This document shows positions 1 through 9,046 of a stretch of DNA of 64,000 bases, in pieces. Origin of the DNA: Phycisphaerales bacterium (GTDB lineage Bacteria > Planctomycetota > Phycisphaerae > Phycisphaerales > UBA1924); the NCBI GenBank assembly GCA_029260555.1, contig JAJDCZ010000050.1, positions 1 through 64,000 of the forward strand, given 5' to 3'. The notes beneath the pieces are model-generated. The model was not told where the DNA came from. It made no database searches and saw only the letters and a program-made list of their open reading frames with translations. The position numbers and the translations under genes were made by a program. Positions within the stretch are counted from its first letter, which is position 1. Every line of letters starts with the position of its first letter.

Positions 1-562
1 CTAGTGTTTCTCCAGCAATAAATTGAATGCGAAAGAAATCGTCCGGGTTTGCAGGATCTCCTGAGTTAAGAATTGCTACCTGTAAATGGAGAATATCTTG
101 CTCGGGAAAATTGCTAATAAGTTCTTGAACATCGAGACCATTAGGTCGAAGCACATAACCGATTTCATCAAATCGGTATCCCGGGAAGACACCTGCTGGT
201 TTGCGCCCCAGGTATACGCTTGGAGTATCATCGTCTCTATTTTCAGTTCCAAAAGTACCATCAGTATTTGTCAAGAGTTGATCTGATGCTCCCCAGCCAC
301 TGATGGAAACTGTAAACCGGCCGCCCCAATACCAATCACCCATGTCCCTATCAGCATTAAGCTGCAGCGTCACACTCTCGCCCGGCAGCAGTGTCGTGCT
401 CCCATCCACCACTGACCAGAAATAGTCCACATGCTGAGCTGCTGCGGGCAGTGCCCACACGCTCAACCCCCCGACCAGACAGGCCAGCACAGGCCCAGCC
501 CGTTGCCATAATCCGAGCATGGTCCCCCGAGAGCTTCGTATTCGCTCAGGGCAAATCATCAT
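1..562 (-). CDS. secreted protein, C-terminus beyond the window edge
   Basis: The frame is open from position 562 to the left edge (187 codons seen). The start is the first of two adjacent ATGs: GGAGG lies 6 bases upstream. A second in-frame ATG at 520 has no ribosome site. The N-terminus is a signal peptide, with a basic n-region (PERIRSSRG), a hydrophobic core (AGPVLACLVGGLSVW) and a likely cut after PAAA-QH. The mature part is rich in aromatic and beta-type sequence (WGGRFTVSISGWG) and resembles secreted planctomycete proteins that end in a PEP-CTERM-type tail. That tail, if present, lies outside the window. The part left of about 310 is clearly AT-richer than the 5' end of the gene. No enzymatic function can be assigned. 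Confidence 0.8.
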   Translation of the reverse strand, partial: MMICPERIRSSRGTMLGLWQRAGPVLACLVGGLSVWALPAAAQHVDYFWSVVDGSTTLLPGESVTLQLNADRDMGDWYWGGRFTVSISGWGASDQLLTNTDGTFGTENRDDDTPSVYLGRKPAGVFPGYRFDEIGYVLRPNGLDVQELISNFPEQDILHLQVAILNSGDPANPDDFFRIQFIAGETL

Positions 563-672
563 CGCACGCCTCCTTGTTTCAACCCCCCGCAACTCACGAT
601 TAACCCCAGTTTACTACTTATTCGTTTCCGATACAAGCAGAACAACACTGAGATATCTTTTGCATCTTCTGA

Positions 673-1137
673 TTATTCCGGCGGCAAACCAATATCTTCG
701 TGCCAGAGTTCCGGGTGCTCTGCGACGAACTGTTCCATCAGCGCGATGCAGCGGGGGTCGTTCATGATCACCACCTTAACCCCTTCGCCTTTGAGCCAGT
801 CCTCTCGACCCATGAAAGTTTTGTTCTCGCCAATCACCACGCGAGGGATCTGATGAAGCACCGCGGTGCCTGTGCACATGGCACATGGGCTCAGTGTGGA
901 GGCGAGTGTAAGTGTGTGCCAGTTGCGGCGGCGCCCCGCGTTGCGGATGCAGTCCATCTCAGCATGAGCTGTAGGATCACCCGATTGCACACGCTGATTA
1001 TGGCCCGCTGCAACGATATTGCCCGCAGCATCCATAAGGGCTGAGCCGATGGGAATGCCGCCCTGATCACGCGATGCACACGCCTGTTCATAAGCTGCGT
1101 CGAGGGCTTTCATATCAAGGGTATCGAGGTGGTTCAT
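673..1137 (-). CDS. cytosine deaminase, yeast FCY1-like (nucleoside deaminase family)
   Basis: A 154-residue protein of the zinc-dependent cytidine/deoxycytidylate deaminase superfamily. The zinc site is visible as H58-A-E60 (HAEMDCIRN) and P-C85-A-M-C88 (SPCAMCTG). The pattern TLSPCAMCTGTAVLHQIPRVVIGENKTF, split around the second motif, and the C-terminal ELWHEDIG are the hallmarks of yeast cytosine deaminase, which ends in a similar WFEDIGE. The expected reaction is cytosine to uracil plus ammonia in pyrimidine salvage. Related small deaminases act on other bases, so guanine or creatinine-type substrates cannot be excluded. It is a single gene, convergent with nothing on its left and 52 bases from the tdh stop. 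Confidence 0.85.
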   Translation of the reverse strand: MNHLDTLDMKALDAAYEQACASRDQGGIPIGSALMDAAGNIVAAGHNQRVQSGDPTAHAEMDCIRNAGRRRNWHTLTLASTLSPCAMCTGTAVLHQIPRVVIGENKTFMGREDWLKGEGVKVVIMNDPRCIALMEQFVAEHPELWHEDIGLPPE

Positions 1138-1189
1138 GGCTGAAGCATATCGACATACTGTTGATGTGTGTTGTTAATATGAACCGGAT

Positions 1190-2230
1190 TTAGTTTTCGA
1201 GGTTGAGTACGACCTTGATGCCGTCGCCGCTCATCATGGTCTGGAAGGCTTTGTCAAACTGTTCGATGGGGAACTCGTGCGTGATGATGTCGTCGAGTTC
1301 GAGTCTGCCCGAGAGGAGCAGGTCTTCCATCTGGTACCAGGTTTCAAAGATTTTTCGGCCATTGATGCCCAGAACCGTGCAGCCTTTGAAGATGATGTGT
1401 TCATTGAAATCAAAGGTGACGGGTTTGGCGGGCAGGCCGAGCATGGCGACGGTGCCGCCGTTGCGAAGGGCCTGGAACGATTGACCCATGGCGATGGGCG
1501 AGCCTGACATTTCAAGGACGACATCGACACCTTCGCCTCGGGTTTGTTTGATGACATCCTGAACCCAGTCATCGCCCTTGCTGGCGTCGTAGGCTTCAAC
1601 CGCGCCGAGCTTTTTGGCAAGTTCCAGCCGGGGCGGGTTGATATCAGTGCAGAAGATTCGGCTGGCGCCTGCTGCTTTGGCGACGGTGACCGCCATGAGC
1701 CCGATGATGCCCACGCCTGAGATCAGCACCGTTTTGGCACTGACCCCAGCAGCCATGACGGTGTGGACCGCGTTGCCCAAGGGGTCCAGAACCGCAGCGA
1801 CCTTGTCGGGGATATCCGGGTGAACGGGCCAGACATTTTCTTCGGGGATGACGATGTAATCAGCGAAGCAGCCGTCGCGGTCGACGCCGATGATGCGGGT
1901 GTCGCGGGCGATATGGGCGTTGCCGGTGCGGGCGTTGTAATCGGTGTGTGAGCAGATGTGCCCCTCAGCGCTGACGCGCAGGCCGGGTTGATACTGCGTG
2001 ACTGCAGAGCCGACGCGTTCGATGATGCCTACGAACTCATGTCCGGTAACGATGCCAACGGGGATTCGACCCGCAGCCCAGTCATCCCACTGCCAGATAT
2101 GACGGTCTGTGCCACAGATTCCTGCTTTTTTAACGCGGATGAGCACATCACGGGCACCTGGCTCTGGAATGTGGCGCGAGGGGTCAAAGGCGAGGCCTTG
2201 GCCTGCATGGTGCTTGTAGAGTGCCCGCAT
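1190..2230 (-). CDS. tdh: L-threonine 3-dehydrogenase (medium-chain, zinc type)
   Basis: A 346-residue medium-chain alcohol dehydrogenase that follows E. coli Tdh closely along its length. It has the catalytic zinc ligand in GIC39GTD, H64-E65 in GHEF, the DPxGNAVHT segment, a Rossmann GVGIIG loop, EMSGSP and the ending FETWYQM...ITHEFPIEQF. It oxidises threonine to 2-amino-3-ketobutyrate with NAD+. The start at 2230 (MRALYK) aligns with the family start. In-frame starts at 2293 and 2386 would add a Pro/Thr-rich leader that no homolog needs, and none of the three has a clear ribosome site. Three of the four structural-zinc cysteines are missing (see findings). The partner gene kbl is not in the window. 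Confidence 0.88.
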   Translation of the reverse strand: MRALYKHHAGQGLAFDPSRHIPEPGARDVLIRVKKAGICGTDRHIWQWDDWAAGRIPVGIVTGHEFVGIIERVGSAVTQYQPGLRVSAEGHICSHTDYNARTGNAHIARDTRIIGVDRDGCFADYIVIPEENVWPVHPDIPDKVAAVLDPLGNAVHTVMAAGVSAKTVLISGVGIIGLMAVTVAKAAGASRIFCTDINPPRLELAKKLGAVEAYDASKGDDWVQDVIKQTRGEGVDVVLEMSGSPIAMGQSFQALRNGGTVAMLGLPAKPVTFDFNEHIIFKGCTVLGINGRKIFETWYQMEDLLLSGRLELDDIITHEFPIEQFDKAFQTMMSGDGIKVVLNLEN

Positions 2231-2411
2231 GGTGCTTCTGGGCGTTGTGTGTGTTTGAGTGGCGGCGGGCTGGGGTGTATGAGTTTCGGGCATGCAAGCT
2301 GCTTTCTGAATATAAGGATGCTTGATTATTGGCGCGCCAAGCCATGAACCGATGGATTTGTGTGTTGGATGATTCAACGCACGCAACGATCAGCGGTACA
2401 CTGGCACTGAG

Positions 2412-3614
2412 ATGACAGGCATGACTCCCCATGATATTTCGTTTTTCTTCATCGCAGCCAAGCCTGCGGGTGGTCGGCACATGGGGCTGCGCCAGGCACG
2501 CAGTGAGCGTTTGCTTGCTGAGGGGCTCTCACGCGAGAGCCTGCTGCTGCTGAGATCGTGGCCCATGCCCACCTGGACCAGCCCCAGTCAGGGTTTTTCC
2601 CTCAAGGACCACGCAGCGTTTAATCAGCAGCTTGCCCAGCTTCTTACACGAGGTGTGCCTCTGGTCGAGGCGCTGGATGTGACAGAGCAGACGGTCAGCC
2701 TCAAAGCCAAAGGCGTGGTGAGTCAGATCCGCGAGATGGTTTCTTCGGGCGCATCGCTTTCTGAAGCCTGTGAACGCACCGGTGTGTTTGATGTGGTCAC
2801 GGTTGCGGTGTATCGAGCAGCTGAACGCACGGGCGACCTGGGCGGTGCTTCGTCCCAGCTCTACACCACCGCCCGAAGGCAACTCGCGGTGCTGGGCAAA
2901 GCTGCGACGCTGATGATCTATCCCGCGATCGTCTTTGTGATCAGCATTCTGGTGTCCTTGTCGTTAATTGTGTTTCTTGTGCCTCGCATTGGTGAAACCA
3001 TGGAAGAGGCGGGTGCCAAGATGCCCTGGTTCACGGTGATGATGATTTCAATCGGGCGCTGGCTTCAAACCAATGGGCTGTGGGTGTTATTGGGTGTAGC
3101 GATGGTTGCGATGCTGGTGGTGATATTCCGTACGCGGGTTTATGCAGCGATCATGCTGTTTGTGCGCAGACTGCCTTTGATGAGCGATCTTCTGCTCGCT
3201 CAGGAATCCACACGGTTTTTCTCGGTGATGGCTGCGATGACACGCTCGGGCGTGCCTATTGCTGATGCTCTGGGCGTAGCCAATGAAGCAATCGGGTTCC
3301 CCCCGTTACGAAAACAGCTGATGTCAATGCGTCAGAGTTTGATCGATGGCGGGCTTTTGCGTCAGCTCATCGAAACTGTCACGGTCCTGCCTCTGGGGAC
3401 GCGAAGGCTCTTGATTGCAGCTGAGAGATCGGGCGATATGGAATCTGCGTTTGATTCGCTCGCTGAAGACATGTCCGAGGAGGTTGATCGTCGGGCCAGT
3501 CGGCTTTTGGCGGTTCTGGAGCCTTTGCTGATCGTGATGCTGGTGGTGATGGTTGGATCGGTGATCATGGCGATTATGATCCCGATGTTGACAATGGCTT
3601 CAGCGGTGGAGTGA
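2412..3614 (+). CDS. gspF: type II secretion system inner-membrane protein F (GspF/PilC family)
   Basis: A 400-residue polytopic protein with the duplicated T2SSF domain. The first copy (about residues 65-185) has QQLAQLLTRGVPLVEALD and the second (about 265-385) has FFSVMAAMTRSGVPIADALG. Membrane segments are near 168-195, 220-238 and a hydrophobic C-terminus, LLIVMLVVMVGSVIMAIMIP. GspF is the inner-membrane platform on which the secretion ATPase assembles the pseudopilus. The N-terminal 60 residues are not conserved, so the start could be at a later ATG (2481). It is the first gene of the pseudopilus cluster and is 184 bases from gspG. Confidence 0.85.
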   Translation: MTGMTPHDISFFFIAAKPAGGRHMGLRQARSERLLAEGLSRESLLLLRSWPMPTWTSPSQGFSLKDHAAFNQQLAQLLTRGVPLVEALDVTEQTVSLKAKGVVSQIREMVSSGASLSEACERTGVFDVVTVAVYRAAERTGDLGGASSQLYTTARRQLAVLGKAATLMIYPAIVFVISILVSLSLIVFLVPRIGETMEEAGAKMPWFTVMMISIGRWLQTNGLWVLLGVAMVAMLVVIFRTRVYAAIMLFVRRLPLMSDLLLAQESTRFFSVMAAMTRSGVPIADALGVANEAIGFPPLRKQLMSMRQSLIDGGLLRQLIETVTVLPLGTRRLLIAAERSGDMESAFDSLAEDMSEEVDRRASRLLAVLEPLLIVMLVVMVGSVIMAIMIPMLTMASAVE

Positions 3615-3798
3615 AACCGGCGCGGGTGTATGGATGTAAGACAATAATGCGGGGGCATGCTTGGGAAGGGAAATAGTGGCGGGCGGGATGCCCGTTCTAC
3701 TGATATGTCAGGAAATATCAGGCTTCAGCGTGAAAGTGTTGCTCCTACAATGCAAGAGCAGCTATGAAGAGTTGCACAATGAATAGGAGAAGACGCAC
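3615..3798 (+). promoter_or_regulatory. gspF-gspG spacer with hairpins
   Basis: A 184-base non-coding spacer. It holds a short inverted repeat (CTGATAT at 3700-3706, ATATCAG at 3715-3721) and a GGGCGGGATGCCCG element just before it. AGGAG lies 12 bases before the gspG ATG. The spacer may carry the promoter of the pseudopilin genes or a processing site. No convincing -10/-35 pair was seen. Confidence 0.3.
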
Positions 3799-4200
3799 AT
3801 GAATAATCAAACTTTGTCAAGGCGACATGCTCGCCATGCATTTTCGCTCATCGAACTGTCGCTTGTGGTGCTGATCATGGGTATTTTGGCCGGCGTTGCG
3901 GTGGTGGCGATTGGTCCGAAAATATTCAAGGCAAAAACCCAGGTCACCAAGACCAACATGCTGAGCATCAACAACAGCCTCAAGGAATACCACGCGACCA
4001 ACAACAGCTACCCGCCAAGCCTGGCTCAGCTTGTGCCTAATTATTTTGAAAAGCTGCCCAAGGATGGCTGGAAGCGAGAGTTTTATTACTCCTCGCCGGG
4101 GATCAACAACCATCCTTATGAGATTCGCAGCATGGGCGACGATGGCCTGCCCAGCACACCAGATGATCTGGACTTGTGGATCGTTATCGAGGAGGAGTAA
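3799..4200 (+). CDS. gspG: type II secretion major pseudopilin G
   Basis: A 133-residue type IV pilin-like protein. The class III signal is RHA-FSLIELSLVVLIMGILAG: cleavage before the Phe would leave E5, and the hydrophobic helix follows. The C-terminal half has the GspG-type PKDGWKREFYY and SMGDDGLPSTPDDLDLW, a loop matching the calcium-binding loop of GspG. It polymerises into the pseudopilus that pushes substrates through the secretin. It has a good ribosome site (AGGAG). It is followed by three more genes with pilin-like N-termini, 6 bases to the next. Confidence 0.9.
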   Translation: MNNQTLSRRHARHAFSLIELSLVVLIMGILAGVAVVAIGPKIFKAKTQVTKTNMLSINNSLKEYHATNNSYPPSLAQLVPNYFEKLPKDGWKREFYYSSPGINNHPYEIRSMGDDGLPSTPDDLDLWIVIEEE

Positions 4201-4206
4201 CTGGCT

Positions 4207-4839
4207 GTGCGCGCCTTGCCAGTGAATCAGGCTCGTGGGCTGACCATCCTGGAAGTTGTGATGGCAACGGTCCTGCTGGGGCTGATCTCGATGACCATGT
4301 TTTCGGTGATCGCCTCAGCACAAAAGCAGTTTGTACTGCATCGCCAAAGACTTGGCGCAGCTGAGCTTTGCAATCGTCTCATCGTCATGTACCTGGACAA
4401 CCCCGACGAAATGCCCAGCCCATTCCAGGATCTTGATTATGGCGTTGACCGCTACCGATATTCAATGCGCATCAGCAAGATTCACATGGAATCCAGCGAT
4501 AACGCAGATCAACTGAATCGCAATGCATCCAGCGCAATCGACATGGATAATCGACTCGAACAAATCGCTGTGAAAGTCTGGCTTCACGATACGGACAATG
4601 GCAGTGAGTCTGATGACAAATCCATCGGCGCATCCATGGCGAGATTGCTGGACCCGCTGAACATCATGCGAAATCCAGACTCAGCCCAGAACATGATCGA
4701 TTCTGAAGCAGGGCGGACAAGACTCATCGAACAACTGCTCGGAAACAACAACCCCGCCAGCAGGCAGGTTGGTGGCCAAAACCAGCCCGGCACCCCCGGG
4801 CAAGGCTCAACACCGGGCAGCAGGAATCGACCACAATGA
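4207..4839 (+). CDS. minor pseudopilin, GspI-like
   Basis: A 210-residue protein with a prepilin N-terminus, QARG-LTILEVVMATVLLGL, including glutamate at +5, then a hydrophobic helix. The remainder is hydrophilic and ends in a Gln/Gly/Pro/Asn-rich tail (NNNPASRQVGGQNQPG). It starts at GTG 4207, only 6 bases after gspG, and overlaps the next gene by ATGA. Its position between G and a J-like gene suggests the I (or H) minor pseudopilin that primes pseudopilus assembly. The body is too diverged to name with certainty. Confidence 0.7.
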   Translation: MRALPVNQARGLTILEVVMATVLLGLISMTMFSVIASAQKQFVLHRQRLGAAELCNRLIVMYLDNPDEMPSPFQDLDYGVDRYRYSMRISKIHMESSDNADQLNRNASSAIDMDNRLEQIAVKVWLHDTDNGSESDDKSIGASMARLLDPLNIMRNPDSAQNMIDSEAGRTRLIEQLLGNNNPASRQVGGQNQPGTPGQGSTPGSRNRPQ

Positions 4840-5765
4840 CGCGCAGGGGGCTTTCCATTCTGGAACTGGTGCTGGCTGCTGCGATCGGCGTCATGGTCTT
4901 GATTACAACCATGTCACTGCTCTCAATGCTCAACCGTTCTGATCGCCTGGCAGCCAGTCGCAACACCCAATCCAGTCAGATGGCAGCCTCGCAGACCATC
5001 TTCAGGCGCATGTTCAGCTCGCTGGTCATGGCCAACAACACCCGTGTTCCGCCGCCACAGAATACAGCTCAAAACCCCGCAGCGGACGCTGATATTCAGC
5101 TGCCTCCGCCTCGGTTTATTCTTGAGCCTGATCCGTTTCTTTCGTATGAAGCATCTCAAAGCGAGGCGGCGCCTCAACGCCTGATTCTGGTGCTGGATCG
5201 CGCAGCGGTGCCTCTGGATCCAGAAAATCGCCAGGCGATACCTGGCTTTGCCAGCCCCGCGGGCGTAAATAACTCAACAGAAAATGGAGCTGTGCGAGGC
5301 GTTCTGGAATTCAGACCCGCCAGGCTTGTCAGAAAAAAAGGCTCTCTTCAACAGCAAGCTGACGAAAAGGGATATGTGCTTCAGTGGCGCACGCTGGCAC
5401 CGGGAGTCTCGCCGGACGATCTTTCCACACGGTGGATCAATGCACAAGGCAGTCTGGCACGGGCTGCAGCACAGATGCACAGAGAAGACGAGCCGGTGGT
5501 GTTGATGCGGGATATCAAAGAGTTTCGCTGGCAGGTGTATCGAGATCGCATGCTACTGGAAGAATACGCGGGTATGCGCTTCAGCGATCTGCCTGCATAT
5601 GTGATCGTGGAGATACAAACCAACACTGGGATTTACGCGAGTTGGCTCTTTGAGATCGGTTGGAGCGTCGGCCCGGAACGATCACCAATCGTCATTGCTG
5701 GCACAGCCCCGCTTGCAGGAGACGATGAGCCTGCAGCCACGGTGCCTCTGGGGGATGGACGATGA
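4836..5765 (+). CDS. minor pseudopilin, GspJ-like
   Basis: A 309-residue protein with a prepilin methylation site, TRRG-LSILELVLAAAIGVMVL, keeping E5. The long periplasmic part contains EFRWQVYRDRMLLEEY and VIVEIQTNTGIYASWLFEIGW, the kind of beta-rich segment found in GspJ. It overlaps the previous gene and the next by ATGA, so it is translationally coupled in the operon. GspJ forms the pseudopilus tip with I and K. The assignment rests on order and length more than on a signature. Confidence 0.7.
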   Translation: MTRRGLSILELVLAAAIGVMVLITTMSLLSMLNRSDRLAASRNTQSSQMAASQTIFRRMFSSLVMANNTRVPPPQNTAQNPAADADIQLPPPRFILEPDPFLSYEASQSEAAPQRLILVLDRAAVPLDPENRQAIPGFASPAGVNNSTENGAVRGVLEFRPARLVRKKGSLQQQADEKGYVLQWRTLAPGVSPDDLSTRWINAQGSLARAAAQMHREDEPVVLMRDIKEFRWQVYRDRMLLEEYAGMRFSDLPAYVIVEIQTNTGIYASWLFEIGWSVGPERSPIVIAGTAPLAGDDEPAATVPLGDGR

Positions 5766-6640
5766 GCACAAAAGCAATCACAAAGAAAGTTGCTCAGCAG
5801 CATCGCTCAACTCAGAGTTGTCAGGCACAAACCAGCAGGCGGGCGTTTGTGCTGCCTCTGGTGATCATGCTTTCGATCATCTTCAGCCTCATGGCCACGG
5901 TGATGTTCCAGAGGCAATCAGTTGCCAGGCTGCGTCTGACACGCCAGTTGGCAGCCTATCAGGAGCACCACGCTGCTCGAGGGTTGCAGGAGATCGTCGG
6001 CGTCTGGCTGACAACGCTGCGAGGTGCCCCTCTCAACGATCTGCTCGAAGATGATGGCTTTGCCTTTGAGCTGACAATGCCGGATCGTTCAACCGCTCGG
6101 GTCTATTTCTTTGATGCCCAGAGCTTGGTGCTCTCCAACTGGCAGGCTTTAGGCGAGGAACAGGCTGCTGAAGCTGCGGGCGTGTACGAACAGATCCGCA
6201 AAGTCCTTGCGCCAGGAGAGCTTGCAAAGCTGAGCCGACCCTTTGGCCCCGTCGCGGTTAGTGTAAACAGTGCAGGTGAGCGCGTGCTCAGAGCTGTTGC
6301 AGGCTTTGCCTTGCAGACAGCGGATGAAAATCAGCAGAATACGGTGGTGGATGAGATCATCCGGGCAAGAAATCGCGGCGAGCTTCAACGAGGCACCATT
6401 GCCCAGATCGTCGTGCGTCAGGGGATTGAAAATCAGGATCGCATCCGATTCACAAGGCTCTTGACCATCAATCCCACGCTCTGGAAGATTCGTGTAGATT
6501 TGCACACTTCAATGGGTTCAAAGCTGCATCCAGATGTTCGGTATGAGGGGCTGACGGAAATTTCAGGAGCCAGTTCGGGTGTGACCAGCGGAGCCCAGGT
6601 CGGTACCTTTTACAACTGGGGTAAAGTGGACAGCCAATGA
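5762..6640 (+). CDS. GspK-like tip pseudopilin
   Basis: A 292-residue protein. The N-terminal segment TSRRAFVLPLVIMLSIIFSLMATVMFQRQ is pilin-like but has no glutamate at +5, as is typical of GspK. An alpha-helical region follows (HHAARGLQEIVGVWLTTL), then a domain with DELIRARNRGELQRGTIAQIVVRQGI. GspK caps the pseudopilus. It is 67 bases before the next gene, which is the only gap of this size inside the block 4207-10325. Confidence 0.65.
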   Translation: MSTKAITKKVAQQHRSTQSCQAQTSRRAFVLPLVIMLSIIFSLMATVMFQRQSVARLRLTRQLAAYQEHHAARGLQEIVGVWLTTLRGAPLNDLLEDDGFAFELTMPDRSTARVYFFDAQSLVLSNWQALGEEQAAEAAGVYEQIRKVLAPGELAKLSRPFGPVAVSVNSAGERVLRAVAGFALQTADENQQNTVVDEIIRARNRGELQRGTIAQIVVRQGIENQDRIRFTRLLTINPTLWKIRVDLHTSMGSKLHPDVRYEGLTEISGASSGVTSGAQVGTFYNWGKVDSQ

Positions 6641-6707
6641 TCAACGCATCACAGGCTCGTAAGACGATACTAAGTGACAGAGACCCGCCAACCACCAGAG
6701 GAAACAA

Positions 6708-7454
6708 ATGTCCGTCAGCACCAGACAAAAACTTCGACAGTTCACATGGCTGGCCCAGGCTGGGTGTGTGCTGGTCGCAGGTGCAGCGGTGCTCTTGATC
6801 GCGTCTGAATCCACCATTGCTCCCTCCACCAGTCACAAAGCCACCCCAAACGCTGATCCTGCCCAAAGCCCGGGACAGAATCTTGCAGGTACGGCGCAAG
6901 GTGATGTTGTAAAAAGAGTTGTGCTTGATGACATCAGCTTTAATCTGACGCGTTTTTTCCCGGAATCAGAAGGTATCGGGGCAGATAATGGCAATGCTGA
7001 TGGCACCGGCCAGATCCCGGAAACCACCGAGGTCAACATTGGTCCCTGGGAGTATCTGGGCATGTTGAAGATCGGCTCGAGCAAAGCCGCTCTGGTCAAG
7101 ATCGACAGTCAGCAGCGGATTGTCAAACAGGGAACCGAGCGTGACGGCATCGAGCTGGTGAGCGTGGAAAATGACTCAATTGTCATCCGAGGCAGCGAGA
7201 TTGGTCAGCGCCGCATCGTCAAGAGCAAAAAAACCGGCCCCAGAATCACTTTTTCCAAAGACTCCAAAGGTACGACGCCTCAGGTTGCGGGGAGAGCTTT
7301 CAACACCAACGAAACGCCCGCAGCTCGCAGAGCGAGAGAAAAACTTCAGCGAGATCGAGCCAATCGTGAAGAAGTTCTCAATAAAATGGAAGAACGCAGA
7401 ATCCTGGAGCGACAGCGCAGGCTTCAGCAGGATATGGATGGGGCTCGTCCTTGA
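6708..7454 (+). CDS. GspC-like membrane-anchored periplasmic protein
   Basis: A 248-residue protein with one membrane segment near residues 14-33 and a low-complexity linker. A small domain sits near 110-180 (GPWEYLGMLKIGSSKAALVKI, then IVIRGSEIGQRRIV), like the homology region of GspC/PilP, which links the inner-membrane platform to the secretin. The C-terminus is a highly charged helix (ARRAREKLQRDRANREEVLNK), which GspC does not normally have. The role is inferred from the position between K and L-like genes. The stop overlaps the TTG start of the next gene. Confidence 0.5.
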   Translation: MSVSTRQKLRQFTWLAQAGCVLVAGAAVLLIASESTIAPSTSHKATPNADPAQSPGQNLAGTAQGDVVKRVVLDDISFNLTRFFPESEGIGADNGNADGTGQIPETTEVNIGPWEYLGMLKIGSSKAALVKIDSQQRIVKQGTERDGIELVSVENDSIVIRGSEIGQRRIVKSKKTGPRITFSKDSKGTTPQVAGRAFNTNETPAARRAREKLQRDRANREEVLNKMEERRILERQRRLQQDMDGARP

Positions 7455-9046
7455 GCAGGCGTGTGTGCTATATCGAGCGAACTGGTGGCGGCCAACGCAT
7501 TGCCCGCGCACAGCTGGTGACAGCTGGCGGAGTCGCACAGTGGGAGCAGAAAGACGATGCCTCTGCTGTGGACCAGGCACGCAAGGCGGCCTCGTGGATC
7601 GCCCATCAACTCGCCCAGACCGATCGCCCAAGGGTGCTGGACCTCTTGTGTGTCGATACCGATGGCGGCGTTTGCACTTGGCTTGATGCACCGGCTCATG
7701 AGCCTGCGATTCTGGTTGCAGCTCTCAGGCAAGGCGACGACCTGAATGCTGCATCCCTGGGCTCAGCAATGCTTCCCTGGCAAAGTCTGACAGCAATGGA
7801 CGATGCCACCATTCAGGCACTAGGCGAACCAGGTCACGCTGGTGGACAGCGAGTCGCTGCAATGGGGCTCCCGGACGCTTCGGTGAGGGTGGTGCTTGAT
7901 GCGCTGGATGATCTGAACATTGTGGTTCAACGAGTCATTTCGATCTGGAATGCGATGGCAATGGTGTGGGATCCTGCTGAGCATGTTGATCAGGATGATC
8001 CACTGGTTGTCACAGCCAGCAGTTCGGTGCGGGCGGTGGTCATGCTTGATCCTGCAGGCAGGCTGATCTGGTGCTGGTCGCACTGCGAGAAGCTCATCGC
8101 TTGTGGCTCAGCAAGGCTTGCTCTGAGCCATGATCTTGAAGTCGATAACCAGCAGATCCAGCAGACTGACAACGATCAGCCTCAGCACATGCCCATTTTG
8201 AGTGAAGCTGACATTGGCAGGCTGATGACAGACTGGTTGGGGTGGTCAAGTCAGCTTGGGGTGGCGCCATCACGGATACTTTGCCTGGGGCCGATGCCTT
8301 CGCTTGGGGATGATGATTCGCGGACAAGACTTTCAGCAGCTCGCATCGGCAAGGCGCTGGGCGAACGCTGGGCCGGGGCATCGGTAGATCTGGTTCTTGA
8401 GCCAGACCCCGTAGGTGTCACGCTGGACAGGCTCTGTGTGCGTGATCGAACGCTGGGGGATGCTGATGAAGCACGGGTGCTGGTCGGGCTTTCTCACAGA
8501 TCAGGGCGGGCGCATCGGTCGCTGTATCGGTGGGGTGCGATGTTGATCGTGCTCCTGGGCATCTTGTTTATCGTCGGAGGGGTTCGGCGTTTTCAGGTCG
8601 CAGCACTGGCGCGTGAATCTGCTGGGAAAATACAAAGTAGACTGATAGAAACACTTCAGGCCAAGGCTCCTGAAGCAGCATTCAGCACCTACCCGGGCGA
8701 CGAACTCCAAAAGCTGATCAACAAACTCTCACCTGCGGCAATGACGCAGTCAGATTCCGAGTTGCGATATGTACCCATCATGGAGGAACTCGCGACCATT
8801 TCGTTGGTTGTTGCCAGGCCGGATGTGACGCTCAAAAAGATTGATCTGAGGCGTGAGATTGCCATGTTCACTGTTTCGGTGCCAAGCACCGCTGCGGGCG
8901 AAAGCCTGATTCGCGCGATGGATGACATCGCCGGGTCTCATGTCCGGTGGACAGGAAACATTGAAAGCAATCGACGAGGCCAGGATGAACGAACGGTGCG
9001 CTTCACAGGAACCTGGGACATCAAAGAGCAAAAGGGCACTCCATGA
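7451..9046 (+). CDS. GspL/PilM-PilN-like secretion platform protein
   Basis: A 531-residue protein. A large cytoplasmic N-terminal part (1-355) resembles the actin-like fold of GspL/PilM in length. One membrane helix follows at about 358-380 (MLIVLLGILFIVGG), then a periplasmic ferredoxin-like domain with the IMEELATISLVVARPDVTLKKIDL segment. This architecture is GspL, or a PilM-PilN fusion. The start is TTG at 7451, which overlaps the previous stop (TTGA). GTG 7463 is an alternative. It overlaps the next gene by ATGA. It would connect the ATPase to the pseudopilus machinery. Confidence 0.6.
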   Translation: MSRRVCYIERTGGGQRIARAQLVTAGGVAQWEQKDDASAVDQARKAASWIAHQLAQTDRPRVLDLLCVDTDGGVCTWLDAPAHEPAILVAALRQGDDLNAASLGSAMLPWQSLTAMDDATIQALGEPGHAGGQRVAAMGLPDASVRVVLDALDDLNIVVQRVISIWNAMAMVWDPAEHVDQDDPLVVTASSSVRAVVMLDPAGRLIWCWSHCEKLIACGSARLALSHDLEVDNQQIQQTDNDQPQHMPILSEADIGRLMTDWLGWSSQLGVAPSRILCLGPMPSLGDDDSRTRLSAARIGKALGERWAGASVDLVLEPDPVGVTLDRLCVRDRTLGDADEARVLVGLSHRSGRAHRSLYRWGAMLIVLLGILFIVGGVRRFQVAALARESAGKIQSRLIETLQAKAPEAAFSTYPGDELQKLINKLSPAAMTQSDSELRYVPIMEELATISLVVARPDVTLKKIDLRREIAMFTVSVPSTAAGESLIRAMDDIAGSHVRWTGNIESNRRGQDERTVRFTGTWDIKEQKGTP

